64,000 nt of DNA, taken from an uncultured Hyphomicrobiales bacterium. GTDB lineage: Bacteria; Pseudomonadota; Alphaproteobacteria; Rhizobiales; Beijerinckiaceae. The first letter of the stretch is position 1; each line of letters begins with the position of its first letter. This document shows positions 1-8,444 of this stretch, in pieces. The notes beneath the pieces are model-generated. The model was given only the letters and a program-made list of their open reading frames with translations. It searched no databases and was not told the DNA's origin. The DNA is taken from positions 62,001 to 126,000 of the forward strand of contig CAIOVE010000098.1 of NCBI GenBank assembly GCA_903861645.1. Direction: 5' to 3'. The position numbers and the translations under genes were made by a program.

Positions 1-77
1 CCGACCGTGGCGAAGCGAAGGCGCGGGCGTGGCCGTGCGATGTCATCCCTCGAACGAGGAAACCTCGCGCAACAGGG

Positions 78-92
78 TTAATCAATGGTTAA
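78..92. promoter_or_regulatory. Candidate CtrA-binding site (TTAA-N7-TTAA)
   Basis: The sequence TTAATCAATGGTTAA is an exact TTAA-N7-TTAA, the full CtrA recognition pattern of alphaproteobacteria. Read on the minus strand it begins TTAACCAT, the half-site form also reported for CtrA. It lies 22 nt past the cysQ stop codon in a stretch (1-113) where I see no gene, so it more likely serves a leftward gene starting outside the window than cysQ. That the same window encodes CtrA makes the match plausible; binding is not shown. Confidence 0.5.
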
Positions 93-113
93 GCCGACGG
101 GTCGCGCCCCGCG

Positions 114-977
114 TCAGAGCTTCACGCCGCTGGCCTCGAAGGCGGCGGCGGCCGCCGGATCGCCCCAGGCGATAAAGCCGTCATTGTAAAAACGGCGCGT
201 CGCGCGACCGTAGCGCAACGGCGCGCCGTCCTCGCCCAGCACCATGCCGCCCGCGGCCCGCAGGATCGCGTCGCCGGCGGCGGTGTCCCATTCCATCGTC
301 GGCCCAAACCGCGGATAGATGTCCGCCTCGCCCTCGGCGATCAGGCAGAACTTGATCGATGAGCCCATGGGGCGGCGCTCGGCGACGGGCAGGCGAGCGA
401 GCGCGTCGAGCGATCGGTCGTCCAGATGCGAGCGGCTGATCAGAGCCACGAGATCGCGTGATGGCGCGCGGCGCGCCCGGATCAACCGCCGATCCTCGCC
501 AGGCGGCAGCGCGTCGCCCGGATGCGCCGGCGCGCAAAAGGCCTCGCGGCCCGAGAACCAGAGGCGATCCATCGCCGGAGCGAAAACCGCGCCCGCCACG
601 GGCGCCCCATCGCGCACCAGCGCGATATTGACGGTGAAATCATTATGGCCGGCGAGAAACTCGCGCGTGCCGTCCAGCGGATCGACGAGGATGAAAGCGG
701 CTGGCGTCGCGGGAATCGATCCGCGCGAAACCGACTCCTCGGCGATCACGGGGACGCCCGGCAACAGGGACGCCAGCCGTTCCAGGATGATCTCCTCGGC
801 GCGTTCGTCGGCCTCGGTGACAGGGCTTTCGTCGGATTTGCGGCGGGTGCGGAAGCTTGACTGACGCGTTTCCATGATCGCGAGGCCGGCCGTGAGCGCG
901 ATGGCTCCGAACGCCTCCCCGATCTCGTCCCTGTCGTCGCCTCTGTGTTGTAAAACGTTCATGACCGGGTCGACCAT
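114..977 (-). CDS. cysQ: 3'(2'),5'-bisphosphate nucleotidase CysQ (inositol monophosphatase family)
   Basis: 287 aa, the usual length for CysQ. Members of this family remove a phosphate from 3'-phosphoadenosine 5'-phosphate, recycling the by-product of sulfate assimilation; some act on inositol phosphates. The metal-binding signatures are present: an Ala-Glu-Glu around residue 80, DPLDGTREF at about 99-107, and the C-terminal EWDTAAGDA near residue 228. A second in-frame ATG five codons downstream (962) is an alternative start. The gene stands alone on the minus strand, divergent from chpT. A TAAA-N7-TTAA sequence sits in the shared upstream region. The assignment to CysQ rather than another inositol-phosphatase-like enzyme rests on the overall motif set and is inference. 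Confidence 0.85.
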   Translation of the reverse strand: MVDPVMNVLQHRGDDRDEIGEAFGAIALTAGLAIMETRQSSFRTRRKSDESPVTEADERAEEIILERLASLLPGVPVIAEESVSRGSIPATPAAFILVDPLDGTREFLAGHNDFTVNIALVRDGAPVAGAVFAPAMDRLWFSGREAFCAPAHPGDALPPGEDRRLIRARRAPSRDLVALISRSHLDDRSLDALARLPVAERRPMGSSIKFCLIAEGEADIYPRFGPTMEWDTAAGDAILRAAGGMVLGEDGAPLRYGRATRRFYNDGFIAWGDPAAAAAFEASGVKL

Positions 978-1026
978 AGCATCCCCGCCGGAAATGCGAA
1001 GGCGACCTAGCTAGACGGGCGCGAGG

Positions 1027-1041
1027 TAAACCAACGCTTAA
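1027..1041. promoter_or_regulatory. Imperfect CtrA-like site between cysQ and chpT
   Basis: TAAA-N7-TTAA differs from the CtrA consensus by one base in the first half. It lies 50 nt upstream of the cysQ start and 225 nt upstream of chpT, in the 288-nt divergent intergenic region, where I see no other gene. The distance to chpT is long, so if functional it more likely touches cysQ or a distal chpT promoter. Confidence 0.25.
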
Positions 1042-1265
1042 CCTCCGTCGTGGCACTTCTTCCACAAGTGTTTTGTCGAGCGGCGCGATCTTGCGTCGAA
1101 CGGCGGGCGCGCTATGAATTCGGCATGTTCAACGCGCGGTGATTCGCGCGGCGTTCGAAGCGCTCCCGTTGCAATGCGTGCATGCCAGTCGCGTCGAAAT
1201 GATGTCGCGTCGCTGGCGCGCTGTATGTTCAACCCGGAGCAGCGACAGCAAAGCTCCCAATCTGG

Positions 1266-1937
1266 ATGACGCCCATGTCGGTTTTCGCGCTCGACGCCCT
1301 CGACCTCGCCGCCCTGCTTTGCTCCCGCGTGTGCCACGACGTGATCAGCCCCGTGGGCGCCATCGTCAACGGGCTGGAAGTGCTCGAGGACGAAAAGGAC
1401 GCCGATATGCGCGCCTTCGCCATCGACCTCATCAAGAAAAGCGCCAAGACGGCGTCGGGCCGCTTGCAGTTTTGCCGCCTCGCCTTCGGCGCGGCGGGCT
1501 CGGCGGGCGCGCTCATCGACACCGGCGACGCCGAACAGGTGGCGCGCAACCTGCTCGCCGACGACCGCACGAAATTCGAATGGAACGCCGCGCGCGTGCT
1601 GCTCGCCAAGAACAAGGTGAAGGTCGCGCTCAATCTGTGCCTGATCGCCGGCGCCGCGATTTCGCGCGGCGGCGTCATCACCGTGACCATCGAGGGGCAG
1701 GACGAGAACGCGCGCATCTCCGTCAGCGCCAAGGGCGCGAACGCCCGCCTCGCGCATCATGTTCCCGCGCTTCTGGCGGGCACGCCCGAGTCCGACAATG
1801 TCGACGCGCACGGCATCCAGGCCTACTACACCGGCCTTGTGGCGCGCGCGTCGGGCATGGACGTCACCGTCGAGGTCACGCCCGAGGGCATCGAACTGCG
1901 CGCCGCGCCCGTCGCCGCGGTCGAGGCGGCCGCCTGA
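1266..1937 (+). CDS. chpT: Histidine phosphotransferase ChpT
   Basis: 223 aa. ChpT relays phosphate from the CckA hybrid kinase to CtrA and to CpdR, so it feeds the master cell-cycle regulator encoded about 6 kb away. The first helix of the four-helix bundle carries the phospho-accepting histidine (H24 in RVCHDVISPVGA). It is followed by a degenerate Bergerat-like C-terminal domain that ends in a GIQAYYTGLVA segment typical of this family (DUF2328). A start four codons downstream (Met4) is possible. It is co-oriented with cheA, 101 nt ahead of it, so co-transcription with the chemotaxis operon is possible but unproven. Confidence 0.9.
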   Translation: MTPMSVFALDALDLAALLCSRVCHDVISPVGAIVNGLEVLEDEKDADMRAFAIDLIKKSAKTASGRLQFCRLAFGAAGSAGALIDTGDAEQVARNLLADDRTKFEWNAARVLLAKNKVKVALNLCLIAGAAISRGGVITVTIEGQDENARISVSAKGANARLAHHVPALLAGTPESDNVDAHGIQAYYTGLVARASGMDVTVEVTPEGIELRAAPVAAVEAAA

Positions 1938-2038
1938 GGCCGGATTGGGGCCTGAAAGAAAGCCTCCCTTAACTCCTTGAGTCCATTCTACCGATCGGTT
2001 GACGTCGCGGCCCCGCCGCGACGGAACGGGCTGGTTAG

Positions 2039-4621
2039 ATGGACGATATTCTCAAGGATTTTCTCGCCGAAACCAGCGACCAGCTCGATTCGGTCGCCGC
2101 CCAGCTCGTGCAGTTCGAGCAGGAGCCCGGCGACGCGCGCATCATCGCGTCGATTTTCCGGCTCGTGCACACGATCAAGGGCACTTGCGGGTTTCTCGGC
2201 CTGCCGCGGCTGGCCAACATCGCCCACTCGGCCGAAACCTTGCTGGGCAAGCTGCGCGACGGCTCCGAGCCGACCCATGAAAGGGTCTCCCTGATACTTG
2301 CCGCGATTGACCGCGTGCGGCTGATCCTCGCCGAACTCGAGCGCAGCGCGCAGGAGCCGGACGGCTCGGACACGGACCTCATCACCGCCATCGAGATGGA
2401 AGTTTCCGACGGCGAGGAACGTCACTTCGTGGGCGACAACGTCGACCCCATGTCGATCGCCGCTCCGCTGGACGAGCCTGTCGAGCAAGCGCCCGTCGCC
2501 GCCGTCGCCAGCGCCGCGCCCGTCACGGCGGAGACCGCGGCTCCCAAGCCCGCCGCCGCGCCCGCCACCATTCGCGTCGCGGTCGGCGCGCTCGAACGCA
2601 TCATGGCGCTCGTGTCGGAGCTGGTGCTGACGCGCAATCAGTTGCTCGAAATCACCCGCCACGACGACGACGAGGCGCTCAAGAATCCGCTCCAGCAATT
2701 GTCCTCGCTGACCACGGACTTGCAGGACAGCGTCATGCGCGCGCGCATGCAGCCCATCGGTCGACTGTTTTCGAACCTGCCGCGCCTCGTGCGCGAACTC
2801 GCCGCCGAGCTCGACAAGAAGATGTCGCTCGTCGCCGAGGGGTCCGACACCGAGCTTGATCGCCAGTTGATCGAGCTCATTCGCGATCCGCTGACGCACA
2901 TGGTCCGCAACTGCGCCGACCATGGCATCGAGACGCCCGAGGAGCGCCGCGCCGCCGGCAAGCCCGAGATCGGCAAGATACTCGTGCGCGCGTCGCATGA
3001 AACCGGCCATATCAACATCGAGATTTCCGACGACGGCAAGGGCCTCGACGTCGAGCGCATTCGCGCCAAGGCGACCGCGCTTGGCCTCGCGCCCGCCGAC
3101 GAAATCGCCCGCATGACGAATGACGCCGTGTGTCGGTTCATTTTCGCCGCGGGCTTCTCGACCGCCACGCGCGTCACCAGCATCTCCGGTCGCGGCGTCG
3201 GCATGGACGTCGTGCGCGAGAACATCGAATCCATCGGCGGCACGATTTCCCTGTCGACGACGATGGGTCGCGGAACCACCTTCTCGCTCAAGATTCCGCT
3301 GACGTTGGCCATCGCGCCCGCGCTCATCATCGAATCGCATGGTCATCGCTTCGCGCTGCCGCAGCACGCGGTCGTCGAGGCGGTTGGCGTGTCGGAGGAC
3401 GGCGCCCGCGTCGACAACGTGCAGGGCGCGCTGGTGCTGCGCCTGCGCGATCAGGTCTTGCCCATCGCCGATCTCGGCCGCTTTCTCGGCTTTGAATCGA
3501 GCCCCGCGCGCCCCGGCGTGGACCAACTCGTGGTGATCATGCGCGTGGGATCGCTGAATTTCGGCATCGTCGTCGACGGCGTCAACGACGTGCAGGAAAT
3601 CGTCGTGAAGCCGCTGGGACAATCGCTGGCCGGCCTGCCGGCCTTTTCGGGCAACACGATTCTCGGCGACGGCTCGGTCGTGCTCATTCTCGATCCGCCG
3701 GGGCTCGCCAAGACGCTGGGGCTCGACAACTCCAACGAATTCAGCGTCGCGCCCACGCAACCGCCCTTCGTCATGCCGCGCGAGCCGATGCGCCTCATCG
3801 TGTTCCGCGCCGGTCCGGGCGCGCTCAAGGCGGCGCCGCTGTCGATCATCTCGCGCATCGAAAGCGTGCGATCCGAGGAAATCTTCGTCTCCGATGGCAA
3901 GCGCATGATGACGCATCAGGGCCGCCTGATGCCATTGATCAGTCCATCCGACGACATGGTGGCGACCATGCCGGGCGGCGTGCAGCCGGTGCTGGTGATT
4001 GGCGTTGGCGGCGAGCCCATGGGGCTTCTCGTGTCGGAAATCGTCGACATCGTCGAGGAAGAGCTCGAAATCGAGATCGCCGGCGAAAGCGAAAGCGTCA
4101 TCGGCTCGACCACGATCAATGGTGAGCCGGCCGAAATACTGGATATCGCCTATTTCATGCGGCTCGCGCGCCCCGGCGCCTTCTCGCGCGGGCATACGCG
4201 GCGCTTCTCCGTGCTCATCGTCGACGACAAGCTCTTCTTCCGCGACATGCTGTCGCCCATCGTATCGGCGGCCGGCTACGAAGTGTCGACGGCCGGCTCG
4301 GCCGCGGAAGCGCTCGAGCTGTTCGACAAGGGCGCGCAGTTCGACGTGGTCGTCACCGACACCGACATGCCCGACATGGACGGCTACTCCTTCGCGCGCG
4401 CCCTGTTCGAGGACTCGCGGCGGCGCGACATGCCCATCATCGCCATGGCGGCTCACGCGGCGCCGGCGGTGACCGCGGCGGCGAGCGCGGCTGGCATGCG
4501 CGCCGCCGTCGGCAAGTTCGATCGTGGCGCGCTGCTGGCGGCGCTGAGCGAGGCGCTCGACGGCGGCGCCTTCAATTTCCACGCGCTTGAAACGCGCGTC
4601 ATTTCGAAGGTGGCGGCATGA
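2039..4621 (+). CDS. cheA: Chemotaxis histidine kinase CheA with C-terminal receiver domain
   Basis: 860 aa, longer than a standard CheA. Domains in order: an Hpt (P1) domain with the phospho-histidine at H44 (LVHTIKGTCGF); a short Ala/Pro linker in place of a recognisable P2 CheY/CheB-docking domain; a dimerisation helix pair from about 178; an HATPase domain with N-box near 287 (HMVRNCADHGIE) and glycine-rich DDGKGLD and GRGVGMDVV boxes; a CheW-like domain at about 425-565; a second CheW-like domain at about 590-715; and a receiver domain at about 722-845 (VLIVDDKLFFRD, then DVVVTDTDMPDMDGY with the acceptor Asp). It autophosphorylates in response to chemoreceptors and phosphorylates CheY. 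The fused receiver may act as a phosphate sink or replace the receiver missing from CheB. Its stop overlaps the cheW start by 4 nt. No chemoreceptor gene is in the window. Confidence 0.93.
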   Translation: MDDILKDFLAETSDQLDSVAAQLVQFEQEPGDARIIASIFRLVHTIKGTCGFLGLPRLANIAHSAETLLGKLRDGSEPTHERVSLILAAIDRVRLILAELERSAQEPDGSDTDLITAIEMEVSDGEERHFVGDNVDPMSIAAPLDEPVEQAPVAAVASAAPVTAETAAPKPAAAPATIRVAVGALERIMALVSELVLTRNQLLEITRHDDDEALKNPLQQLSSLTTDLQDSVMRARMQPIGRLFSNLPRLVRELAAELDKKMSLVAEGSDTELDRQLIELIRDPLTHMVRNCADHGIETPEERRAAGKPEIGKILVRASHETGHINIEISDDGKGLDVERIRAKATALGLAPADEIARMTNDAVCRFIFAAGFSTATRVTSISGRGVGMDVVRENIESIGGTISLSTTMGRGTTFSLKIPLTLAIAPALIIESHGHRFALPQHAVVEAVGVSEDGARVDNVQGALVLRLRDQVLPIADLGRFLGFESSPARPGVDQLVVIMRVGSLNFGIVVDGVNDVQEIVVKPLGQSLAGLPAFSGNTILGDGSVVLILDPPGLAKTLGLDNSNEFSVAPTQPPFVMPREPMRLIVFRAGPGALKAAPLSIISRIESVRSEEIFVSDGKRMMTHQGRLMPLISPSDDMVATMPGGVQPVLVIGVGGEPMGLLVSEIVDIVEEELEIEIAGESESVIGSTTINGEPAEILDIAYFMRLARPGAFSRGHTRRFSVLIVDDKLFFRDMLSPIVSAAGYEVSTAGSAAEALELFDKGAQFDVVVTDTDMPDMDGYSFARALFEDSRRRDMPIIAMAAHAAPAVTAAASAAGMRAAVGKFDRGALLAALSEALDGGAFNFHALETRVISKVAA

Positions 4622-5160
4622 GCCTTCCCGAATTGATGCGAACATCCTCGCGCGCGCGCGCGCCCGCCGCGGCGCCCCCGCGCGAGATGCGCATTTTCAC
4701 CGTGGTCGCCGGCGGCGAGCGGTTGGGTTTGCCCGTCGAGTGCGTGCACACGATCGTGCGCATCGCGCGCATCACCCCGGTTCCCTGCGGCCCGCGCGAG
4801 GTCATCGGCCTCGCGAATTTGCGCGGCAAGATCGTCACGGTCGTCAGCCTGCGCCTGCGCCTGGGCATGCCCGATATCGGCGACATCGGTCCGGCGCTCG
4901 CCATCGGCATCGAGCATCTGGGCGAAAGCATCGCGCTTGTCGTCGACGAGGTTGGCGACGTGATTTCCGTCTCGGAGGCCGACCGCATTCTCGCGCCTCC
5001 ACATCTCTCGGGGTCGCGATTGGGCGTCACCGGCGCCGTTTTACGTTTTGACGAGGGCATCCTTTCCGTTCTCGAACTCGATCGCCTGTTCGAGTTCGAC
5101 GGGACCGCCCGCCCCAAGTCCACGCCCAGAATTGCCGCAGCTCCTGGAGGTCGATTGTGA
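4618..5160 (+). CDS. cheW: Chemotaxis coupling protein CheW
   Basis: 180 aa with one CheW domain at about 24-160. CheW bridges chemoreceptors and the P5 domain of CheA in the cytoplasmic signalling array. Visible family features include the strand FTVVAGGERLGLPVECV, the GLANLRGKIVTVVSLR segment and the VDEVGDVISV segment. The N-terminal 20 residues are Ala/Arg/Pro-rich and probably disordered, as is the C-terminal tail. The start ATG overlaps the cheA stop (ATGA) and the stop overlaps the cheY start, which indicates translational coupling. CheA already carries two CheW-like domains, so this separate copy makes three in the operon. Confidence 0.92.
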   Translation: MSLPELMRTSSRARAPAAAPPREMRIFTVVAGGERLGLPVECVHTIVRIARITPVPCGPREVIGLANLRGKIVTVVSLRLRLGMPDIGDIGPALAIGIEHLGESIALVVDEVGDVISVSEADRILAPPHLSGSRLGVTGAVLRFDEGILSVLELDRLFEFDGTARPKSTPRIAAAPGGRL

Positions 5161-5522
5161 AGCAGATATTGATCGTCGATGATTCCGCCGTCATGCGTAA
5201 GGTGACCCGTCGCATTCTCGACGGAATGCGCTTCCAGACTTCCGAGGCGGAGGATGGACGTCACGCGCTGGCGGCCTGCGCGACGGAAATGCCCGACGCC
5301 ATTCTTCTCGACTGGAACATGCCGGTCATGGACGGCTTCGAGTTCCTCAAGGAATTGCGGCGTCTGCCCAACGGCGCCAATCCGAAGGTGATTTTCTGCA
5401 CCACGGAAAACGACGTCGCCCATATCGCGCGCGCCATGCACGCGGGCGCCGATGAATACATCATGAAGCCGTTCGATCGGCAGATCGTGCAATCCAAGTT
5501 GCAGGAAATCGGCCTGATCTGA
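5157..5522 (+). CDS. cheY: Chemotaxis response regulator CheY
   Basis: 121 aa single receiver domain. The acidic pair D8/D9 (IVDDS), phospho-acceptor D52 (LLDWNMPVMDG), a Thr in the FCTTEND strand and the Lys of MKPFD are all present. Phosphorylated CheY binds the flagellar motor switch. The start is a GTG overlapping the cheW stop (GTGA), preceded by GGAGG at a suitable distance. The sequence downstream of D52 is typical of alphaproteobacterial single-domain CheY. Confidence 0.93.
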   Translation: MKQILIVDDSAVMRKVTRRILDGMRFQTSEAEDGRHALAACATEMPDAILLDWNMPVMDGFEFLKELRRLPNGANPKVIFCTTENDVAHIARAMHAGADEYIMKPFDRQIVQSKLQEIGLI

Positions 5523-5563
5523 CGAGCCGCCAATCGCCTTTACTCCAGCCACAGACGGAACTC

Positions 5564-6277
5564 ATGCCCCTAGCGAACGCGCCCGGCCAAGGCCCGACGC
5601 CCGCGGCGCCGAATGCGCGGGTCGCGATCGGGGCGCGTAATTCCGCCTCGCCGTTTTCGCTGCGGCGTTTCGCGCCTTGCTCGCCGCGCGCGATCTTCAT
5701 TGGCGCCTCGACGGGTGGGCCGCAGGCGCTAGCCTCCGTGCTGGAGGCGCTCGCGCCGCATCTCGGCTCGGTTCCCGTATTCGTCGTGCTGCATGTGCCA
5801 GCCGATTTCACGACCTTGGTCACTTCCAACATCGCCCGGGTGACGAAGCTCGACGCGCACGCCGCCCAGCATGGCGAGCAGGCCAAGCCCGGCATCATCT
5901 ATTTCGCGCCCGGCAACGTGCACATGCGTGTTCTGCGCATGGGCGAGACGCCGGTCATCGTGCATAGCGACAGCCCGCCAGAAAACTTCTGCAAGCCGGC
6001 TGTCGACGTGCTGTTCCGATCCGCCGCTCAGTCCTTCGGTCCGGGCGCGCTTGGCGTCGTGTTGACGGGCATGGGCTCCGATGGCCTGGCGGGCTCGCGC
6101 GCCATCGTCGACGCGGGCGGCGCCGTCATCGCGCAGGACGAGGCGTCCAGCGTTGTCTGGGGCATGCCGCGCGCGGTGGCCGTGGCCGGCCTCGCGGCCG
6201 CGGTAATGCCGCTCGATCAGATCGCGCCCGCGATTGGCTCCCTGATACGGGGCATCAAGCCGGGGAGGGCCGCTTGA
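5564..6277 (+). CDS. cheB: Stand-alone chemoreceptor methylesterase CheB without receiver domain
   Basis: 237 aa, whereas canonical CheB is about 350 aa with an N-terminal receiver. Only the methylesterase domain is present. The first 40 residues are Pro/Ala/Arg-rich, then come the catalytic Ser49 (IGASTGGPQAL), His77 (VVLHVPA) and Asp173 (LTGMGSDG). The protein demethylates or deamidates glutamyl residues of chemoreceptors. Without the receiver, activity cannot be switched on by its own phosphorylation, so adaptation may be controlled differently here. It follows cheY by 41 nt and overlaps cheR by 4 nt. The intact catalytic triad argues against simple decay. Confidence 0.9.
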   Translation: MPLANAPGQGPTPAAPNARVAIGARNSASPFSLRRFAPCSPRAIFIGASTGGPQALASVLEALAPHLGSVPVFVVLHVPADFTTLVTSNIARVTKLDAHAAQHGEQAKPGIIYFAPGNVHMRVLRMGETPVIVHSDSPPENFCKPAVDVLFRSAAQSFGPGALGVVLTGMGSDGLAGSRAIVDAGGAVIAQDEASSVVWGMPRAVAVAGLAAAVMPLDQIAPAIGSLIRGIKPGRAA

Positions 6278-7125
6278 TCGCCGCCTTTGGAAAACTCTCC
6301 GGCCTGATCAAGGAACTGACCGGGATCGTCATCGATCCCGAGAAGAAGTTCATCATTGAATCGCGACTGATGCCGCTCGCGCGCGCCAATGGGTTCGATT
6401 CGGTCGCGACCATGATCCACATGCTCATGAGCGAGAGCCAGCCGGCGCTTCTCGCGGAGGTCATCGACGCCCTGGCGACCAACGAAACCTTCTTCTTTCG
6501 CGATCGCGCGCCTTTCGATCTGTTCGGCGCCCACATCCTGCCCTACCTGCTGCAAGCGCGCGCCGAACAGCGGGCCGTGAGAATCTGGTGCACGGCCTGT
6601 TCGACCGGGCAGGAGCCCTATTCGCTCGCCATGACCATTGATCAGTTCGCGCCGCGGCTGACGGGATGGCGCATGATGCTGCAAGCCAGCGATATTTCCC
6701 GCAAGGCGATCGAGGCGGCGCGCAACGGGCTTTACAACCAGTTCGAGGTTCAGCGCGGCATGCCCGCCAATTTCCTTCTGCGGTACTTCAGCCGCGAGGG
6801 AGAGAACTGGCGCATCGCGGAACACTTGCGCTCCAAGGTGGCCTTCTCGAATTTCAATCTGCTGAATTCATTCGAGGACCGCGGGCCCTGCGACGTGGTG
6901 TTCTGTCGCAACGTGCTGATCTATTTCGACCAGCAAACCCGCAACGACATCCTCGCGCGTCTGTCGCGCGTCGTGCGCAAGGACGGATTTCTGATCCTGG
7001 GTTCGACGGAGGCGCTGCTGGGCGGGGAGGGCGGTTGGATCCCGGCACCGGCGGCGCCAATGCTCTATGTCCACCGCGACGGGCCGCACGCCATGGCGGC
7101 CGCTGAATTCGCCGAACGAGCCTGA
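6274..7125 (+). CDS. cheR: Chemoreceptor methyltransferase CheR
   Basis: 283 aa, the normal CheR length. The N-terminal helical domain is followed by NETFFFRD (residues 70-77), the SAM-binding strand WCTACSTGQEPYSLAM (105-120) and FCRNVLIYFD near 210-219. It methylates glutamates on chemoreceptors using SAM. The start appears to be a TTG overlapping the cheB stop (TTGA), preceded by GGGAGGG. It is the last gene of the che operon. An inverted repeat follows before convergent ctrA. Confidence 0.93.
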   Translation: MIAAFGKLSGLIKELTGIVIDPEKKFIIESRLMPLARANGFDSVATMIHMLMSESQPALLAEVIDALATNETFFFRDRAPFDLFGAHILPYLLQARAEQRAVRIWCTACSTGQEPYSLAMTIDQFAPRLTGWRMMLQASDISRKAIEAARNGLYNQFEVQRGMPANFLLRYFSREGENWRIAEHLRSKVAFSNFNLLNSFEDRGPCDVVFCRNVLIYFDQQTRNDILARLSRVVRKDGFLILGSTEALLGGEGGWIPAPAAPMLYVHRDGPHAMAAAEFAERA

Positions 7126-7149
7126 ATTCCTTGCTCGCTGGGTATTGAC

Positions 7150-7174
7150 CGCGGGCGCGACGAACGCGCCCGCG
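7150..7174. terminator. Hairpin between convergent cheR and ctrA
   Basis: A perfect 10-bp stem (CGCGGGCGCG / CGCGCCCGCG) with a 5-nt loop lies between the cheR stop and the ctrA stop. Only a short T-containing run follows on the plus strand (TCGTTTC). It is placed to stop transcription from both sides, but the weak U-tract leaves the mechanism uncertain. Confidence 0.5.
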
Positions 7175-7179
7175 TCGTT

Positions 7180-7881
7180 TCAAGCGGTGATGCGCTCGTC
7201 GTTCTCTGAAGGCTCGCGCAGCACGTAGCCGCGACCCCAGACCGTTTCGATGTAGTTGCGGCCCTGGCTCGCGTTCGCGAGCTTCTTGCGCAGCTTGCAG
7301 ATGAACACGTCGATGATCTTGAGCTCGGGCTCGTCCATGCCGCCGTAAAGGTGGTTCAGGAACATTTCCTTGGTGAGCGTCGTTCCCTTGCGCAGGGAAA
7401 GCAGCTCCAGCATCTGATATTCCTTGCCGGTCAGATGGACCCGCACGCCGCCGACCTCGACGGTCTTCTGATCGAGATTGACGACCAGATCGCCGGTCGT
7501 GATGACCGACTGCGCGTGCCCCTTGGAGCGGCGGACGATGGCGTGAATGCGCGCCACCAGTTCGTCCTTGTGGAAGGGCTTGGTCAGATAGTCGTCGGCG
7601 CCGAAGCCGAGGCCCTTGACCTTGTCCTCGATGCCCGCGAGGCCCGAGAGGATGAGGATTGGCGTCTTGACCTTGGCGACGCGCAAGGTGCGAAGCACCT
7701 CGTAGCCCGACATGTCCGGCAGGTTCAGGTCCAGCAGGATGATGTCGTAATCGTAGAGCTTGCCGAGGTCGATGCCTTCCTCGCCGAGATCGGTCGTGTA
7801 GACATTGAAATTCTCGGATTTCAGCATCAGTTCGATGCTCTGCGCCGTCGCGCTGTCATCCTCGATCAAAAGTACGCGCAT
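7180..7881 (-). CDS. ctrA: Cell-cycle response regulator CtrA
   Basis: 233 aa from the MRVLLIEDD start, which matches family length; an ATG four codons upstream (7893) is also open. The receiver domain has the acidic pair D8/D9 and the phospho-acceptor D51 ([16 protein letters not shown]). The OmpR-type winged-helix DNA-binding domain occupies about 125-225 ([12 protein letters not shown] ... FICKLRKKL ... VWGRGYVL). CtrA activates flagellar, chemotaxis and division genes and can block replication initiation in several alphaproteobacteria. It is activated by ChpT and antagonised by SciP, both encoded nearby. It is convergent with the che operon and divergent from fliJ across a 551-nt control region. 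The identification is firm from near-complete family conservation. Confidence 0.97.
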   Translation of the reverse strand: MRVLLIEDDSATAQSIELMLKSENFNVYTTDLGEEGIDLGKLYDYDIILLDLNLPDMSGYEVLRTLRVAKVKTPILILSGLAGIEDKVKGLGFGADDYLTKPFHKDELVARIHAIVRRSKGHAQSVITTGDLVVNLDQKTVEVGGVRVHLTGKEYQMLELLSLRKGTTLTKEMFLNHLYGGMDEPELKIIDVFICKLRKKLANASQGRNYIETVWGRGYVLREPSENDERITA

Positions 7882-7893
7882 GTGTGTCCCCAC

Positions 7894-8444
7894 CTTGCCG
7901 CGTTTTCACACGGCCGCAACGATCGAAACCGTCCATCCGACGGCAAGCCACGCGGCCATGACCAGGGCGGCTGCCCAAATAATTTCCGGCTGAGTAACCT
8001 TAACGCTCAATCGTTAACAAAGTCTGATTCGCTTCGGCAAGGCCTTGGCTAAAATAAGGTCCAAATTCGCCAAAAATGCTGAAAAACATTGGCAATCGCG
8101 AATTTGTCTTCTTGAACCATCACATTAAGAAACGTTGACAAGTGATTCATGTGACTCAAGGGGGCGATTTAGGGGCCTTTTCGCGCTCGGCCAGCCTGTT
8201 CGATCGCCTCGGACATCCTGACGGCGATCCGACAAGAAATTATTAACGGCGTTCGCAAATCGCGGGCGAATCAGCGGGCGGTCGATCGCGCCCGGGCGAA
8301 TCCTCGGGGAGTCGCCGATCCCGGTAAGGAAAGGGAAACCTCCCTCGTTCATGGTGAATCCGTCTCGCGGAAGCGCTACGCGCCTCGACCGGCTCCTCGG
8401 CCGGCGAGGATTTGAATTCAACCTGCGTGACGGAGTAACGAGTA
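7894..8444. promoter_or_regulatory. 551-nt intergenic control region between ctrA and fliJ
   Basis: I see no convincing gene here. The half near ctrA is A/T-richer than the surroundings. It holds two TTAA words in TTAACG...GTTAAC at 8000-8017, but separated by 10 nt rather than the 7 expected for a full CtrA site. It also holds GANTC sequences, the CcrM methylation target, at 8026-8030, 8144-8148 and 8153-8157. A TTAA-N6-TTGA sequence occurs at 8125-8138. In Caulobacter the ctrA promoter is controlled by CtrA and by GANTC methylation, so these elements are consistent with similar control. That is analogy, not evidence of function. Confidence 0.45.

Noticed and set aside
1988-4645. A long open frame (885 codons) on the minus strand opposite cheA.
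   Set aside because: It mirrors the high GC of third codon positions in cheA, and its protein is rich in Arg, His and Asp with no fold. cheA is unquestionable on the other strand.
8000-8017. TTAACG...GTTAAC as a canonical CtrA site in front of ctrA.
   Set aside because: The TTAA words are 10 nt apart, not 7. I list it only as part of the control region.
8135-8140. TTGACA as a -35 element of a fliJ promoter.
   Set aside because: No -10-like hexamer lies 16-18 nt downstream, and it is about 300 nt from the fliJ start.
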